From positions 285,942-349,941 of the forward strand of contig NZ_JAHXPB010000004.1 of NCBI RefSeq assembly GCF_023147505.1: a stretch of 64,000 nucleotides of DNA, given 5' to 3'. Each line of letters begins with the position of its first letter. Position 1 is the stretch's first letter. The position numbers were made by a program, and so were the translations under genes. This DNA is from Brevundimonas sp. EYE_349 (GTDB lineage: Bacteria > Pseudomonadota > Alphaproteobacteria > Caulobacterales > Caulobacteraceae). Shown here in pieces: positions 43,605-53,106 of this stretch. Below the pieces are notes generated by a model, which saw nothing but the letters and a program-made list of their open reading frames with translations, did no database searches and was not told the origin of the DNA.

Positions 43605-46232
43605 CTAGCCCTGATCCCCGCCCTTCAGCGCCGGCGCGGCCCCGCAGGTGTCGCAGGTCCAGCCGCCGCCGCGCTGTTGCAGGGTGAAGTCGCCGCAGGC
43701 GGGGCAGGCCACGGCCTCGCCCGACGTTGAGGCGCGGGCGTCCGGCTCGGTCTTCTTGCCGAACGGCAGGACCACCAGATTGTCGGGCGCGGACCCGCGC
43801 GCGAACCCCTTGGAGATGAAGCGAGCGGCGGGGACGGCCTCGCCCTGCGGCGCGCCGCCCTCCAGCCCGTCGCCGTCCAGGGCCTCGGCCTCGCCATTGG
43901 CCAGTTCATGCCGGTCCAGATAGGAGACGCCCAACTCGCGGAAGATGTAGTCCAGGATCGAGGTGGCCGAGCGGATGGAATCGTTGCCCGTCACGCGGCC
44001 CGCCGGTTCGAACCGGGTGAAGACGAAGGCGTCCACGAACTCGTCCAGCGGCACGCCGTATTGCAGGCCGATGCTGATCGCGATGGCGAAGTTGTTCATC
44101 AGGCTGCGGAAGGCGGCGCCTTCCTTGTGCATGTCGATGAAGATCTCGCCCAGTTCGCCGTCTTCGTATTCGCCGGTGTGGATATAGACCTTGTGGCCCC
44201 CCACGGCCGCCTTTTGGATATAGCCCTTGCGGCGGTCGGGCAGTTTGCGGCGGGCGCGCTCGCGCTCGACCACCCTTTCCACCACCCGTTCGGTCGCACG
44301 CGGCGCCTCGCGCGCCGGTTCGGGCCGAGCGGCCGTCTCGACGGCGGGCAGGGTCAGCAGCGGGCGGGCCGGCGGCTCGGCGCGTTGCAGCCGGATGGCG
44401 CGGCGGCCGTCCAGCGCCGCCTGACCCATCAGCCGCGCCGCCTGGCCCGCCGTGGTGCGCCAATGGGTGGTCTCGGGCGCGATGTCGGCCAGGTCGCTGA
44501 ACGGCGTGATGGCCTGGCGCAGTTCGGCCGCCGCCCCTTCGGGATCGGCCAGCAGGGCGGCGACGGCCGCCGGCGCCTCGGGCCAGGTCGAGAGGTCGCC
44601 GTGACCGAACACCCAGCGCGCGGCGGCGGCCTCGGCCTCGTCCGACACCCCCAGCAGCGTCAGCAGCAGGCCGTCTCCGTCCTCGACGCCCAGCACGTCG
44701 CGGATAAAGCCGGCGTCCAGGACGGGGGCGGAGAAGACGGCGTCGAAATCCTCGGCCCAGGCCAGGGCGTGCTCGATGGCCGCCAGTTCGATGTCGGTGA
44801 AGCCCAGCGTCCGCAGCGCGGCATGATCCAGGCCCGGCGCTTCGACCAGGGTGCGGCGTCCGAAGACATGGCGTTCGGCCGCCTGGACGTCGCCGCCCGC
44901 CGCGCCCAGCGCCGCCGCCAGCGCCGGATGCAGCCGCCGCCCGATCTCGCCGTCCGCCGTCTGGAACACATCAACGGCGGCGATGCGCCCCCGGCCCAGC
45001 CGCAGCCGCGCCTCCGCATCGTCCACAAACAGGCCGATGGCCGAATGCCGTCGCGGACGGGGCTTCGCCTTCAGGGCCTTCAGCGCGGCCTCCGCAACGG
45101 GATCGTTTTCGCCCTGCAGCGCCCGGCGTCGGGCGGCCCGGGTCTCCTGGGCGGCGGCCTGCACCTCGTCCCAGTCGGGCGCCGCGCCCCGGAGGGCGGC
45201 CAGATCGGCCGAGGTCTCGCCCGCGGTCGCCGCGACCAGGGCCGCCAACGATTGAGCCTGCGCCGTCCGCGCCTCGCCCAACGGCGCCACGGCCTCCAGC
45301 AGCCCTTCCAGCCCCAGCGCCAGGACGCCAGGCGTGGGGCTCGACAGGTCCAGCGCCGTGATCAGCAATCGCGTCAGGGCGGCCAGATCGTCGGCGGTCT
45401 CGCCGTCCAGCGCCATCACGGCGGGCAGGTCGATGACCATGCGCGCGGTGGTCGGGGCCGTCGCCGTCTCCGCATCGCGCGGATCGAAGGCCAGGATCAG
45501 CCCGCCATCGAGCGCCGCCCTGGCAGCCAGCAGGGCCTCTGGCGCGCCCGCTGCGATCTGCGTCCGGTCGGCCAGCGCCACCAGGGGCGCGGCCTCTATG
45601 GCGGGGCCCAGGTCGGGCAGGGGACGTTCGCCGTCCACCGCCCGCAGGATGTCGGCGTCCGACGCCCCGCAACGCCGGGCCAGGGCCGCCGCCCGCCCCA
45701 GAGCCGGGTTGCGCGAAGGATCGCCGCAGTCGCCGCGCGGTCCCTCGCACCGACCCACCGCATCGGCGACCCCGGCCAGGGCGTCGGCCAGGGCTTGGGC
45801 CGCCTGGGCGCCCAGGCGCGCGGCGGAGCGGCGTCCGCCGTGATCGGCAAGGACGGCGGCCGCGCCCGGATCGTTCAGGTCCACCATACCCGTCGCCGCC
45901 GCGCCCGATCGCGCCGGCGCCGCCAGCCCCAGCCTGATGACGGCCGAAAGCTCATCGGCGAACACCGCGGCCTGGGCCGCATCGAACACACCCTCCGCCA
46001 CGCCGGTCCTGGCCAGAAGGGCGGACCAGGCGTCCACGCCCCCATCCAGCCAGTCGCCGCAGGTGTCGTCGGACGGTCCCTGGGCCGCGATCCAGTCCAG
46101 CCAGGCCTCGATCTGCGCCTCCGACCAGCCGACGGGGGCCAGCACCGGCCGCACGCCGGCGGGCCGCTCCACGACGTGGTGCTCCATCGCGACTCGCCGG
46201 GCGCGAGGGGCGAAGACGGATTGATTGCGCAT
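43605..46232 (-). CDS. NrdJ-like TSCPD-domain protein lacking the RNR catalytic barrel
   Basis: An 875-residue protein. Its last about 230 residues are very close to the C-terminal part of class II, B12-dependent ribonucleotide reductase: [40 protein letters not shown] and [20 protein letters not shown], then a four-cysteine zinc ribbon (CPACGD...CDTCGA). The middle (about 430-600) has NrdJ-like short motifs such as [17 protein letters not shown]. The first about 430 residues are Ala/Asp-rich and unfamiliar. No catalytic-barrel cysteines, cobalamin-binding or glycyl-type elements are visible. It probably is not a working reductase on its own; it may be a regulator or a decoy subunit (inference). 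ATG 46232 is chosen; the frame is open upstream without homology. Confidence 0.7.
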   Translation of the reverse strand: MRNQSVFAPRARRVAMEHHVVERPAGVRPVLAPVGWSEAQIEAWLDWIAAQGPSDDTCGDWLDGGVDAWSALLARTGVAEGVFDAAQAAVFADELSAVIRLGLAAPARSGAAATGMVDLNDPGAAAVLADHGGRRSAARLGAQAAQALADALAGVADAVGRCEGPRGDCGDPSRNPALGRAAALARRCGASDADILRAVDGERPLPDLGPAIEAAPLVALADRTQIAAGAPEALLAARAALDGGLILAFDPRDAETATAPTTARMVIDLPAVMALDGETADDLAALTRLLITALDLSSPTPGVLALGLEGLLEAVAPLGEARTAQAQSLAALVAATAGETSADLAALRGAAPDWDEVQAAAQETRAARRRALQGENDPVAEAALKALKAKPRPRRHSAIGLFVDDAEARLRLGRGRIAAVDVFQTADGEIGRRLHPALAAALGAAGGDVQAAERHVFGRRTLVEAPGLDHAALRTLGFTDIELAAIEHALAWAEDFDAVFSAPVLDAGFIRDVLGVEDGDGLLLTLLGVSDEAEAAAARWVFGHGDLSTWPEAPAAVAALLADPEGAAAELRQAITPFSDLADIAPETTHWRTTAGQAARLMGQAALDGRRAIRLQRAEPPARPLLTLPAVETAARPEPAREAPRATERVVERVVERERARRKLPDRRKGYIQKAAVGGHKVYIHTGEYEDGELGEIFIDMHKEGAAFRSLMNNFAIAISIGLQYGVPLDEFVDAFVFTRFEPAGRVTGNDSIRSATSILDYIFRELGVSYLDRHELANGEAEALDGDGLEGGAPQGEAVPAARFISKGFARGSAPDNLVVLPFGKKTEPDARASTSGEAVACPACGDFTLQQRGGGWTCDTCGAAPALKGGDQG

Positions 46233-46283
46233 GGCGGTCTCTCCGATGGGTTCGCGCCAGCCTAGGTCCAAGACCGCACTTGT

Positions 46284-46331
46284 CCAATACATCTGGTGTC
46301 GCAGGGCCAGGTTGCCCACAAGATATCGATT
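46284..46331. promoter_or_regulatory. Pair of candidate NrdR boxes
   Basis: CCAATACATCTGGTGT (46284-46299) and CCACAAGATATCGATT (46316-46331) match the NrdR consensus ACACWATATMTWGTGT at about 12 and 11 of 16 positions. They start 32 bp apart, the usual spacing of a functional NrdR box pair. They are 52 bp upstream of the NrdJ-like gene and on the other side of it face the NDUFA12 gene. The individual matches are moderate; the spacing adds weight. Confidence 0.5.
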
Positions 46332-46448
46332 CGACCTTTGACCCCGGCGCTGCCGCCTGAACGCTGGACGAAGAGGACGCGGGTTTCTATGATCCGCGCG
46401 AGCGTCGGGCCCTGAGTCCGACGAACCCTTACGGTTGGATTTCACGAC

Positions 46449-46841
46449 GTGTTGAGCAAGATTTTCGGCTGGTGGGAGGGCGCCACGATCGGCACCCGCT
46501 TCACCATCGCCAAGCGCGGTCGCTTTGTCGGTCAGGACGAGAACGGCAATCGATATTACGAGAGCCGCGACAACGTCAGCTATGACGGCCGCAAGCGTCG
46601 CTGGGTGATCTATGACGGCTATGCCGAGGCGTCCAAGGTCACGCCCGACTGGCACGGCTGGCTGCATTACACCTTCGATCTGCCGCCGACCGAGCAGCCG
46701 CTGCCGCGTCGCGCATGGGAGAAGGAGCATCTGCCCAACCTGACCGGCACCCCCCTGGCCTGGCGCCCGCCCGGCTCGCTGGCCAACGAGGCCAAGCGCC
46801 CGGCCGCGACCGGAGACTATCAGGCCTGGACGCCCGAGTGA
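46449..46841 (+). CDS. NADH:ubiquinone oxidoreductase NDUFA12-type subunit
   Basis: A 130-residue protein homologous to the supernumerary complex I subunit NDUFA12 (B17.2). [24 protein letters not shown] opening (here [15 protein letters not shown]), [17 protein letters not shown] and WHGWLHY are the family motifs. Alphaproteobacteria keep this subunit, as do mitochondria. It uses a GTG start at 46449 (GTG TTG AGC). Its stop overlaps the DUF2155 start by 4 bp. Confidence 0.92.
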   Translation: MLSKIFGWWEGATIGTRFTIAKRGRFVGQDENGNRYYESRDNVSYDGRKRRWVIYDGYAEASKVTPDWHGWLHYTFDLPPTEQPLPRRAWEKEHLPNLTGTPLAWRPPGSLANEAKRPAATGDYQAWTPE

Positions 46842-47497
46842 AAACCCGCCGGATCCTGATGGGCGCCGGCGCCCTGATCGGCGTGCTGAGCGCGGGGGCC
46901 GTCACGGCCAGCGTGCTTCAGGACGCGCCGCGCGATGCGCGCCCGGTCCAGGATCCCATCGGCGACATTCTGCGAAAGACTCCGGCGCAGCCGGCGTCGA
47001 ACGTGCCGACCGAGACGCCGCCCGCCGGCGCGCCCGCCCCGCGCGCGCCCGTCGCGGTGACGCCGCCCCCGGCCGTCATCATCGCCGAGGACGCCGCCGT
47101 CGAGGAAAAGGCCGAGGAAGAGGTCAAGGCCGAACGCCCCGTCGCTGAAAAGGCCATCGACCAGCCCGCCACGCCCGGCCGTCGCCAGCGACGCAAGTTC
47201 GCGGTCATCCAGGCCATCGACAAGGTCACGGCCGAGACGATGAAGTTCGAGGTCGAGGTCGGGGGCCGGCCTGTGCGCTTCAACCGCAACCTGGTCTTCG
47301 CCGCCCGCGCCTGCGAGGTGACGACGCCGGACGAACTGACCGAAGATTCCATCGCCTATATGGACGTCTCGCTGCAGCCGCGAGGCCAGACCACGTCGCG
47401 CCAGATCTTCCGGGGCTGGATGTTCGCCTCGTCACCGGCGGTCAGCGGGGTGCAGAACCCCTATTACGACGCATGGGTGGTCGGCTGTAAGAACTGA
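46838..47497 (+). CDS. DUF2155 exported protein
   Basis: A 219-residue protein with an N-terminal hydrophobic segment ([19 protein letters not shown]), a Pro/Ala/Glu-rich linker (about 35-110) and a C-terminal DUF2155 domain: [34 protein letters not shown], and [19 protein letters not shown] cysteine pair (ACE and VVGCKN) may form a disulfide. It is translated from GTG 46838, coupled with the NDUFA12 gene; this pairing is common in alphaproteobacteria. Function unknown. Confidence 0.87.
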   Translation: MKTRRILMGAGALIGVLSAGAVTASVLQDAPRDARPVQDPIGDILRKTPAQPASNVPTETPPAGAPAPRAPVAVTPPPAVIIAEDAAVEEKAEEEVKAERPVAEKAIDQPATPGRRQRRKFAVIQAIDKVTAETMKFEVEVGGRPVRFNRNLVFAARACEVTTPDELTEDSIAYMDVSLQPRGQTTSRQIFRGWMFASSPAVSGVQNPYYDAWVVGCKN

Positions 47498-47518
47498 TCG
47501 ACTGGCGAGAGAATCGGC

Positions 47519-47863
47519 ATGGATCGCAAACGACCGTTGAAGAAGGACGAGACGGTGGAAGTCCGTCTGTCACACGCCGCCAAGACCGCCTTCATGGCCC
47601 GCTGCCAGGCCGAGGGCCGCACGGCCAGCGAGGCGATCCGCCGCTTCATCGACGCCGAACTGAACCAGACCGCCGCTCGACGCTCAATCCCCACCGGCTG
47701 GCGTCAGCTCGCCGCCGCCGCCTTGGCCGGCCTGGCTCTGGGCGCCGTCGCGGTCCCCGCCCTGGCTCAATCCCGGTCGGCCGCCCCCAGCCGGGCCGCC
47801 TTCGACCGTCTGGATCGAAACCACGACGGCGTGGTCAGCTTCGACGAGTATCGGGCGGGTTAG
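47519..47863 (+). CDS. RHH-like / membrane segment / EF-hand mini-protein
   Basis: A 114-residue protein in three parts. Residues about 12-50 (VEVRLSHAAKTAFMARCQAE, then GRTASEAIRRFIDAELN) look like a ribbon-helix-helix domain. A hydrophobic segment follows (AAAALAGLALGAVAVPALA). The C-terminus is one EF-hand, AFDRLDRNHDGVVSFDEYRAG, with a complete calcium loop. Read as such, a DNA-binding part sits inside the cell and a calcium loop outside. The hydrophobic part could also be an internal signal sequence. The gene follows DUF2155 by 21 bp and may be its operon partner. Confidence 0.7.
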   Translation: MDRKRPLKKDETVEVRLSHAAKTAFMARCQAEGRTASEAIRRFIDAELNQTAARRSIPTGWRQLAAAALAGLALGAVAVPALAQSRSAAPSRAAFDRLDRNHDGVVSFDEYRAG

Positions 47864-47895
47864 GCCGTCGTCTCCGTCGCCATTTGGGGGACGGT

Positions 47896-48657
47896 CTATC
47901 GCACCGGAACCAGGAAGCGGTCCCCTTGCAGGTTCAGCCAGGTCCACGGCTTGAACAGGCCGGCGCCGGGTTTCCAGGACGCCAGCACCATCGCCGCGCG
48001 GCCGACGATGTTCTCGGCCGGCAGCAGGCCCACGCCGATCTCCGGCGGCCAGCGGCTGTCCAGCGAGTTGTCGCGATTGTCGCCCATCATCAGATAATGG
48101 CTCGGCGGCACGCGGCGCGGCGGCGTGTCGTCGCCGGGCAGGCCCGGCCCGCCGTCATAGGTGACGTAGCTGCGACCGTCGGCCAGGGTCTCGCGCACCC
48201 GCTGCACCCGGCGCTGCGGCGCATCGTGATCGGCGACGAAATCCAGCCGCGTCTGGCGCACGGCCGCGCCATTGACGAAGACCACGCCGCCCCGCACCTG
48301 AACCGTATCGCCAGGCAGGCCCACGACCCGCTTGATCCAGACCTGCCTGGGATCGCGCGGCAGGCGGAACACCACCACGTCGCCGCGACGCGCCTGGGCC
48401 CCCATCAGCCGTCCCGGCCTGATCGACGACGCCAGCGGCAGCGACGCTTCGCTCCAGCCATAGGCGAACTTGGACACGACGATATAGTCGCCGGTCACCA
48501 GTCCCGGCTCCATCGACGAGGACGGGATGGTGAAGGGCTGAAACAGCAGAAGGCGCAACAGCGTCGCCACGATCAGGGCGACGACCAGCGTCAGGACGAT
48601 TTCGCGGGCCTCTTTGAAGGCGGACGGGCGGGGCGGGGGTGTCGATGTGTCGGTCAT
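47896..48657 (-). CDS. lepB: Signal peptidase I
   Basis: A 253-residue membrane protease. One N-terminal membrane segment (IVLTLVVALIVATLLRLLLF) is followed by the catalytic Ser in FTIPSSSMEPGLVTGDYIVV, the catalytic Lys in WIKRVVGLPGDTV, and the family box MMGDNRDNSLDSR. It removes Sec signal peptides on the outer face of the inner membrane. The start MTDTSTPPPRPS at 48657 is the first reasonable ATG. An upstream ATG (48753) would add low-similarity sequence. Two palindromic decamers lie 44-76 bp upstream. Confidence 0.95.
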   Translation of the reverse strand: MTDTSTPPPRPSAFKEAREIVLTLVVALIVATLLRLLLFQPFTIPSSSMEPGLVTGDYIVVSKFAYGWSEASLPLASSIRPGRLMGAQARRGDVVVFRLPRDPRQVWIKRVVGLPGDTVQVRGGVVFVNGAAVRQTRLDFVADHDAPQRRVQRVRETLADGRSYVTYDGGPGLPGDDTPPRRVPPSHYLMMGDNRDNSLDSRWPPEIGVGLLPAENIVGRAAMVLASWKPGAGLFKPWTWLNLQGDRFLVPVR

Positions 48658-48701
48658 GGCGCCATCGAGGCCGACACGCGGAACCGACGCCAGCGGATCC
48701 G

Positions 48702-48733
48702 TGTCGGGACAGGTCCGAAATCGTGTCCGGACA
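48702..48733. promoter_or_regulatory. Two palindromic decamers upstream of lepB
   Basis: TGTCGGGACA (48702-48711) and TGTCCGGACA (48724-48733) share CGTGTCNGGACA and lie 22 bp apart from start to start, about two helical turns. They are in the 144 bp between lepB and aat. This resembles a tandem operator, but no regulator is known and chance cannot be excluded in GC-rich DNA. Confidence 0.3.
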
Positions 48734-49496
48734 AGCCCTATAGCCTGCACCATTCGTCATTCCGTAGCGGCCCAGGACGACCCCGCACCCGGCAGGCGGC
48801 TTCAGCTGGGGGATGCGCCTGGAGCGAGCGCCGCCTCAACCGCCTCGGCGCCGGTCAGCGGCGCGAGCAGCGCCGCCTGGTCGGCCGTGACCTTCAGCGC
48901 GGGCGCCAACCGCCTCAGATAGGCCGCCTGCGGCGTCTCCACCGCGCCGAACTGGCTGAGGTGATCGGTCAGAAACTGGGCGTCCAACAGGGTCCAGCCG
49001 CCCTTCCTCAACCGCGCGACCAGATGCACCAGCGCCACTTTCGATGCGTCGCGCTCGCGGCTGAACATGCTCTCGCCGAAGAAGGCGCCGCCCAGGGATA
49101 CGCCGTAAAGTCCGCCGACCAGCCGCTCGTCGCGCCAGCATTCGATGGAGTGGACATGACCCATGGCGAACAGGGCCGCATACAGCCGCCGGATCGGCGC
49201 GTTGATCCAGGTGTCTTCGCGATCCGGTCCTTGCGCCGCCGCACAGCCGTCCAGCACGGCTTCGAAGGCGGTGTCGATGCGCACCTCGAACGGCTCGCCC
49301 CGCACGGTGCGTCGCAGGCGGGCGGGGATGTGGAAGGCGTCCAGCGGTATGACGCCCCGCTGGTTCGGCTCGATGATGAAGACGCGCGGATCATCGCGCG
49401 CCTCGGCCATCGGAAACACGCCCCGGGCGTAGCAGGCCAGCAGGTCCTCGGGGCCGAAACCGCCGAAAGGCCCGCTGGCGCTGAAATCGGGGTCCG

Positions 49497-50849
<1,353 letters not shown>

Positions 50850-50852
50850 GGC

Positions 50853-51347
50853 TTACGCCTCGAGCAGGACGAGGGCTTCGCCGAACTCGACCGGCTGGGC
50901 GTCGCCGACCAGGATGTCGGCGACCACGCCGTCGCGCGGGGCCTGGATCGGGTTCATCGTCTTCATCGCCTCGACGATCAGCAGGGTCTGGCCCTTCTTG
51001 ACCTTGTCGCCCGGCTGGACGAAGGCCGGCGCCTCGGGCGAGGGCTGAAGGTAGGCGGTGCCGACCATCGGCGACTTCACCTCTTCGCCCGCGCGGGCGA
51101 CGATGGCGGCGGGATCGCTGGGCATGGCGGCAGGCGCAGCAGCGGCGGCGGCGGGCGCGGCGGCGACCGCAGCGGGTGCGGCGGCGTACTGGACCGGGGC
51201 GGCGTTGACGGTGATTTCGCGCGCGACGCGGATGCGCAGTTCGCCGCGTTCGACCTCGACCTCGGTCAGGTCGGTCTCGTTCAGAATCTCGGCCAGCTGG
51301 CGAACCAGAGCGGCGTCGATTTCGGCGTGTTTCTTGTCATCGGCCAT
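50853..51347 (-). CDS. accB: Acetyl-CoA carboxylase, biotin carboxyl carrier protein
   Basis: A 164-residue carrier. The N-terminal half is helical and has an Ala-rich linker (about 60-90); the C-terminal biotinyl domain has VKSPMVGTAYLQPSPEAPAF and the biotin lysine in LIVEAMKTMNPIQAP. Ala/Pro linkers of this kind are normal for AccB. It is the first of the accB-accC pair and follows aroQ by 45 bp. Confidence 0.96.
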   Translation of the reverse strand: MADDKKHAEIDAALVRQLAEILNETDLTEVEVERGELRIRVAREITVNAAPVQYAAAPAAVAAAPAAAAAAPAAMPSDPAAIVARAGEEVKSPMVGTAYLQPSPEAPAFVQPGDKVKKGQTLLIVEAMKTMNPIQAPRDGVVADILVGDAQPVEFGEALVLLEA

Positions 51348-51392
51348 TGGAATGCGCCTTGTCTTTCGTGTGTGTAAGCGAACGGGCGGCCC

Positions 51393-51839
51393 TCAGGGCC
51401 GTTCCCGGATCAGGGTCAGGGCCGCCTGGACGGCCAGTTCATAGCCGGTCGCGCCGAAACCGGCGATGACGCCGGTCGCCGCGGACGACACATAGGAGTG
51501 ATGGCGAAACGTCTCGCGCGCCGCCGGATTGGACAGATGCAGTTCGATCACCGGGATCGACAGCATCTTCAACGCATCGTGCAGGGCCACCGAAGTGTGG
51601 CTGTAGGCCGCCGGATTGATGATCAGGGCGTCGGCGCCCTCTCGCGCTTCCTGAATCCAGTCGACCAGCGCGCCCTCGTGATTGGTCTGGCGAAACACGA
51701 CCTGCGCGCCGCCCGCCGCCTTGACGCACCGCTGCTCGATATCCGCCAGGGTGTCGCGGCCATAGATGTCAGGCTCCCGAACCCCGAGCAGGTTCAGGTT
51801 GGGGCCGTTCAGCACATGAATGACGGGCGTTTCGGCCAT
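51393..51839 (-). CDS. aroQ: 3-dehydroquinate dehydratase, type II
   Basis: A 148-residue enzyme. [20 protein letters not shown] holds the catalytic Tyr loop, [15 protein letters not shown] and [14 protein letters not shown] follow, and [20 protein letters not shown] contains the catalytic His region. It converts 3-dehydroquinate to 3-dehydroshikimate in the shikimate pathway. It is upstream of accB-accC on the same strand; a shared aroQ-accB-accC order is frequent in alphaproteobacteria. Confidence 0.96.
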   Translation of the reverse strand: MAETPVIHVLNGPNLNLLGVREPDIYGRDTLADIEQRCVKAAGGAQVVFRQTNHEGALVDWIQEAREGADALIINPAAYSHTSVALHDALKMLSIPVIELHLSNPAARETFRHHSYVSSAATGVIAGFGATGYELAVQAALTLIRERP

Positions 51840-52031
51840 GGTCCCAGGAATCGATCCGGCGCAGTGCGGCGCAAGAGGGGCCTTTTAGCGGACGCTGGGC
51901 TTGGGTCAAACGGTCGGCGTATCGAAGTTTACGCCGAGGCAGGGGTGTCGGATGGGGTTCGCCGGGCGCCGTACTCTGGCGAAGTCGCCCGCCGCCGTCT
52001 ATCTGCGCAGCACGCCAGACGGAGAGCCGCC

Positions 52032-52232
52032 ATGAACCAGATCCAATTGAACGGCGAACCCCGCCTGGTCCAGGCCGCCACCATCCTGGCCCTGGTCGAG
52101 GAACTGGCGCTGGACCCGCGCAAGGTGGCGGTCGAGCGCAATCTGGAAATCGTGCCCCGCTCGCTCCACGCCTCCACCCCCATCGCGCCCGGCGACCACA
52201 TCGAACTGGTCCAGTTCGTGGGCGGGGGCTGA
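52032..52232 (+). CDS. thiS: Sulfur carrier protein ThiS
   Basis: A 66-residue ubiquitin-like carrier starting [11 protein letters not shown] and ending in the conserved Gly-Gly tail (VQFVGGG). ThiF-type adenylation and sulfur transfer make the C-terminal thiocarboxylate used by ThiG. AGAGCC just before the ATG is a weak ribosome site. No TPP riboswitch motif was seen in the upstream 190 bp. thiG follows 61 bp downstream. Confidence 0.93.
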   Translation: MNQIQLNGEPRLVQAATILALVEELALDPRKVAVERNLEIVPRSLHASTPIAPGDHIELVQFVGGG

Positions 52233-52293
52233 TCGCGATCAAATCGGGCAACGACGGCTTTCCCTGAGGCCATCGGAGGCTTAGGTCAGCCCC

Positions 52294-53076
52294 ATGACCG
52301 ATACAGCCTCCGAAACCTGGTCCGTCGCGGGCCGCACCTTCACCTCGCGCCTGATCGTGGGCACGGGCAAATACGCCGACTACGCCCAGAACGCCGCCGC
52401 CGCCGAGGCTGCGGGGGCCGAGATCGTGACCGTGGCCGTGCGCCGGGTGAACCTGTTGGACCCGACCCAGCCGATGCTGGTCGACTATGTGAAGCCGGAC
52501 CGCTTCACCTTCCTGCCCAACACCGCCGGCTGTTTCACCGGCGAGGATGCGGTGCGGACCCTGCGTCTGGCGCGCGAGGCGGGGGGATGGAGCCTGGTCA
52601 AGCTGGAGGTGCTGTCCAACACCGCCCACCTGTATCCCGACATGATCGAGACGCTGCGGGCGCTGGACCTGCTGATCAAGGACGGGTTCGACGTCATGGT
52701 CTATTGCACGGACGACGTGGTGATGGCCAAACGGCTGGAGGACGCCGGCGCCGCCGCCATCATGCCTGCCGCCGCTCCGATCGGTTCGGGTCTGGGCATC
52801 CAGAACGAGGTCAATGTTCGCCTGATCGTGGAGCAGGCCAAGGTTCCGGTGCTGGTCGACGCCGGCGTGGGCACGGCCTCGGACGCGACTCGCGCGATGG
52901 AGCTGGGCTGCGACGCCGTGCTGATGAACACCGCCATCGCCGGGGCCAAAGATCCCATCCGCATGGCCCGGGCCATGAAACACGCGGTCATGGCCGGCCG
53001 CGACGCCTATCTGGCCGGTCGGATGGCCAAGCGGATGTACGCCGACCCGTCGTCGCCGCTGGCGGGGCTGATCTGA
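52294..53076 (+). CDS. thiG: Thiazole synthase
   Basis: A 260-residue TIM-barrel enzyme. [39 protein letters not shown] and [20 protein letters not shown] are the family motifs. The Lys in LVKLEVL forms the imine with 1-deoxyxylulose 5-phosphate. It makes the thiazole moiety of thiamine from deoxyxylulose phosphate, ThiS thiocarboxylate and dehydroglycine. No thiO or thiE is next to it. Confidence 0.96.
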   Translation: MTDTASETWSVAGRTFTSRLIVGTGKYADYAQNAAAAEAAGAEIVTVAVRRVNLLDPTQPMLVDYVKPDRFTFLPNTAGCFTGEDAVRTLRLAREAGGWSLVKLEVLSNTAHLYPDMIETLRALDLLIKDGFDVMVYCTDDVVMAKRLEDAGAAAIMPAAAPIGSGLGIQNEVNVRLIVEQAKVPVLVDAGVGTASDATRAMELGCDAVLMNTAIAGAKDPIRMARAMKHAVMAGRDAYLAGRMAKRMYADPSSPLAGLI

Positions 53077-53106
53077 CCTTCCGATATCGGGCGCCGGGTG
53101 ACAGCC

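Noticed and set aside
43908..46265. Long plus-strand frame opposite the NrdJ-like gene
   Set aside because: It is Gln/Arg/Gly-rich shadow sequence; the minus strand carries clear RNR homology.
51840..52031. TPP riboswitch upstream of thiS
   Set aside because: The characteristic CUGAGA and the ACCUGAUC-type sequences were looked for and not found.
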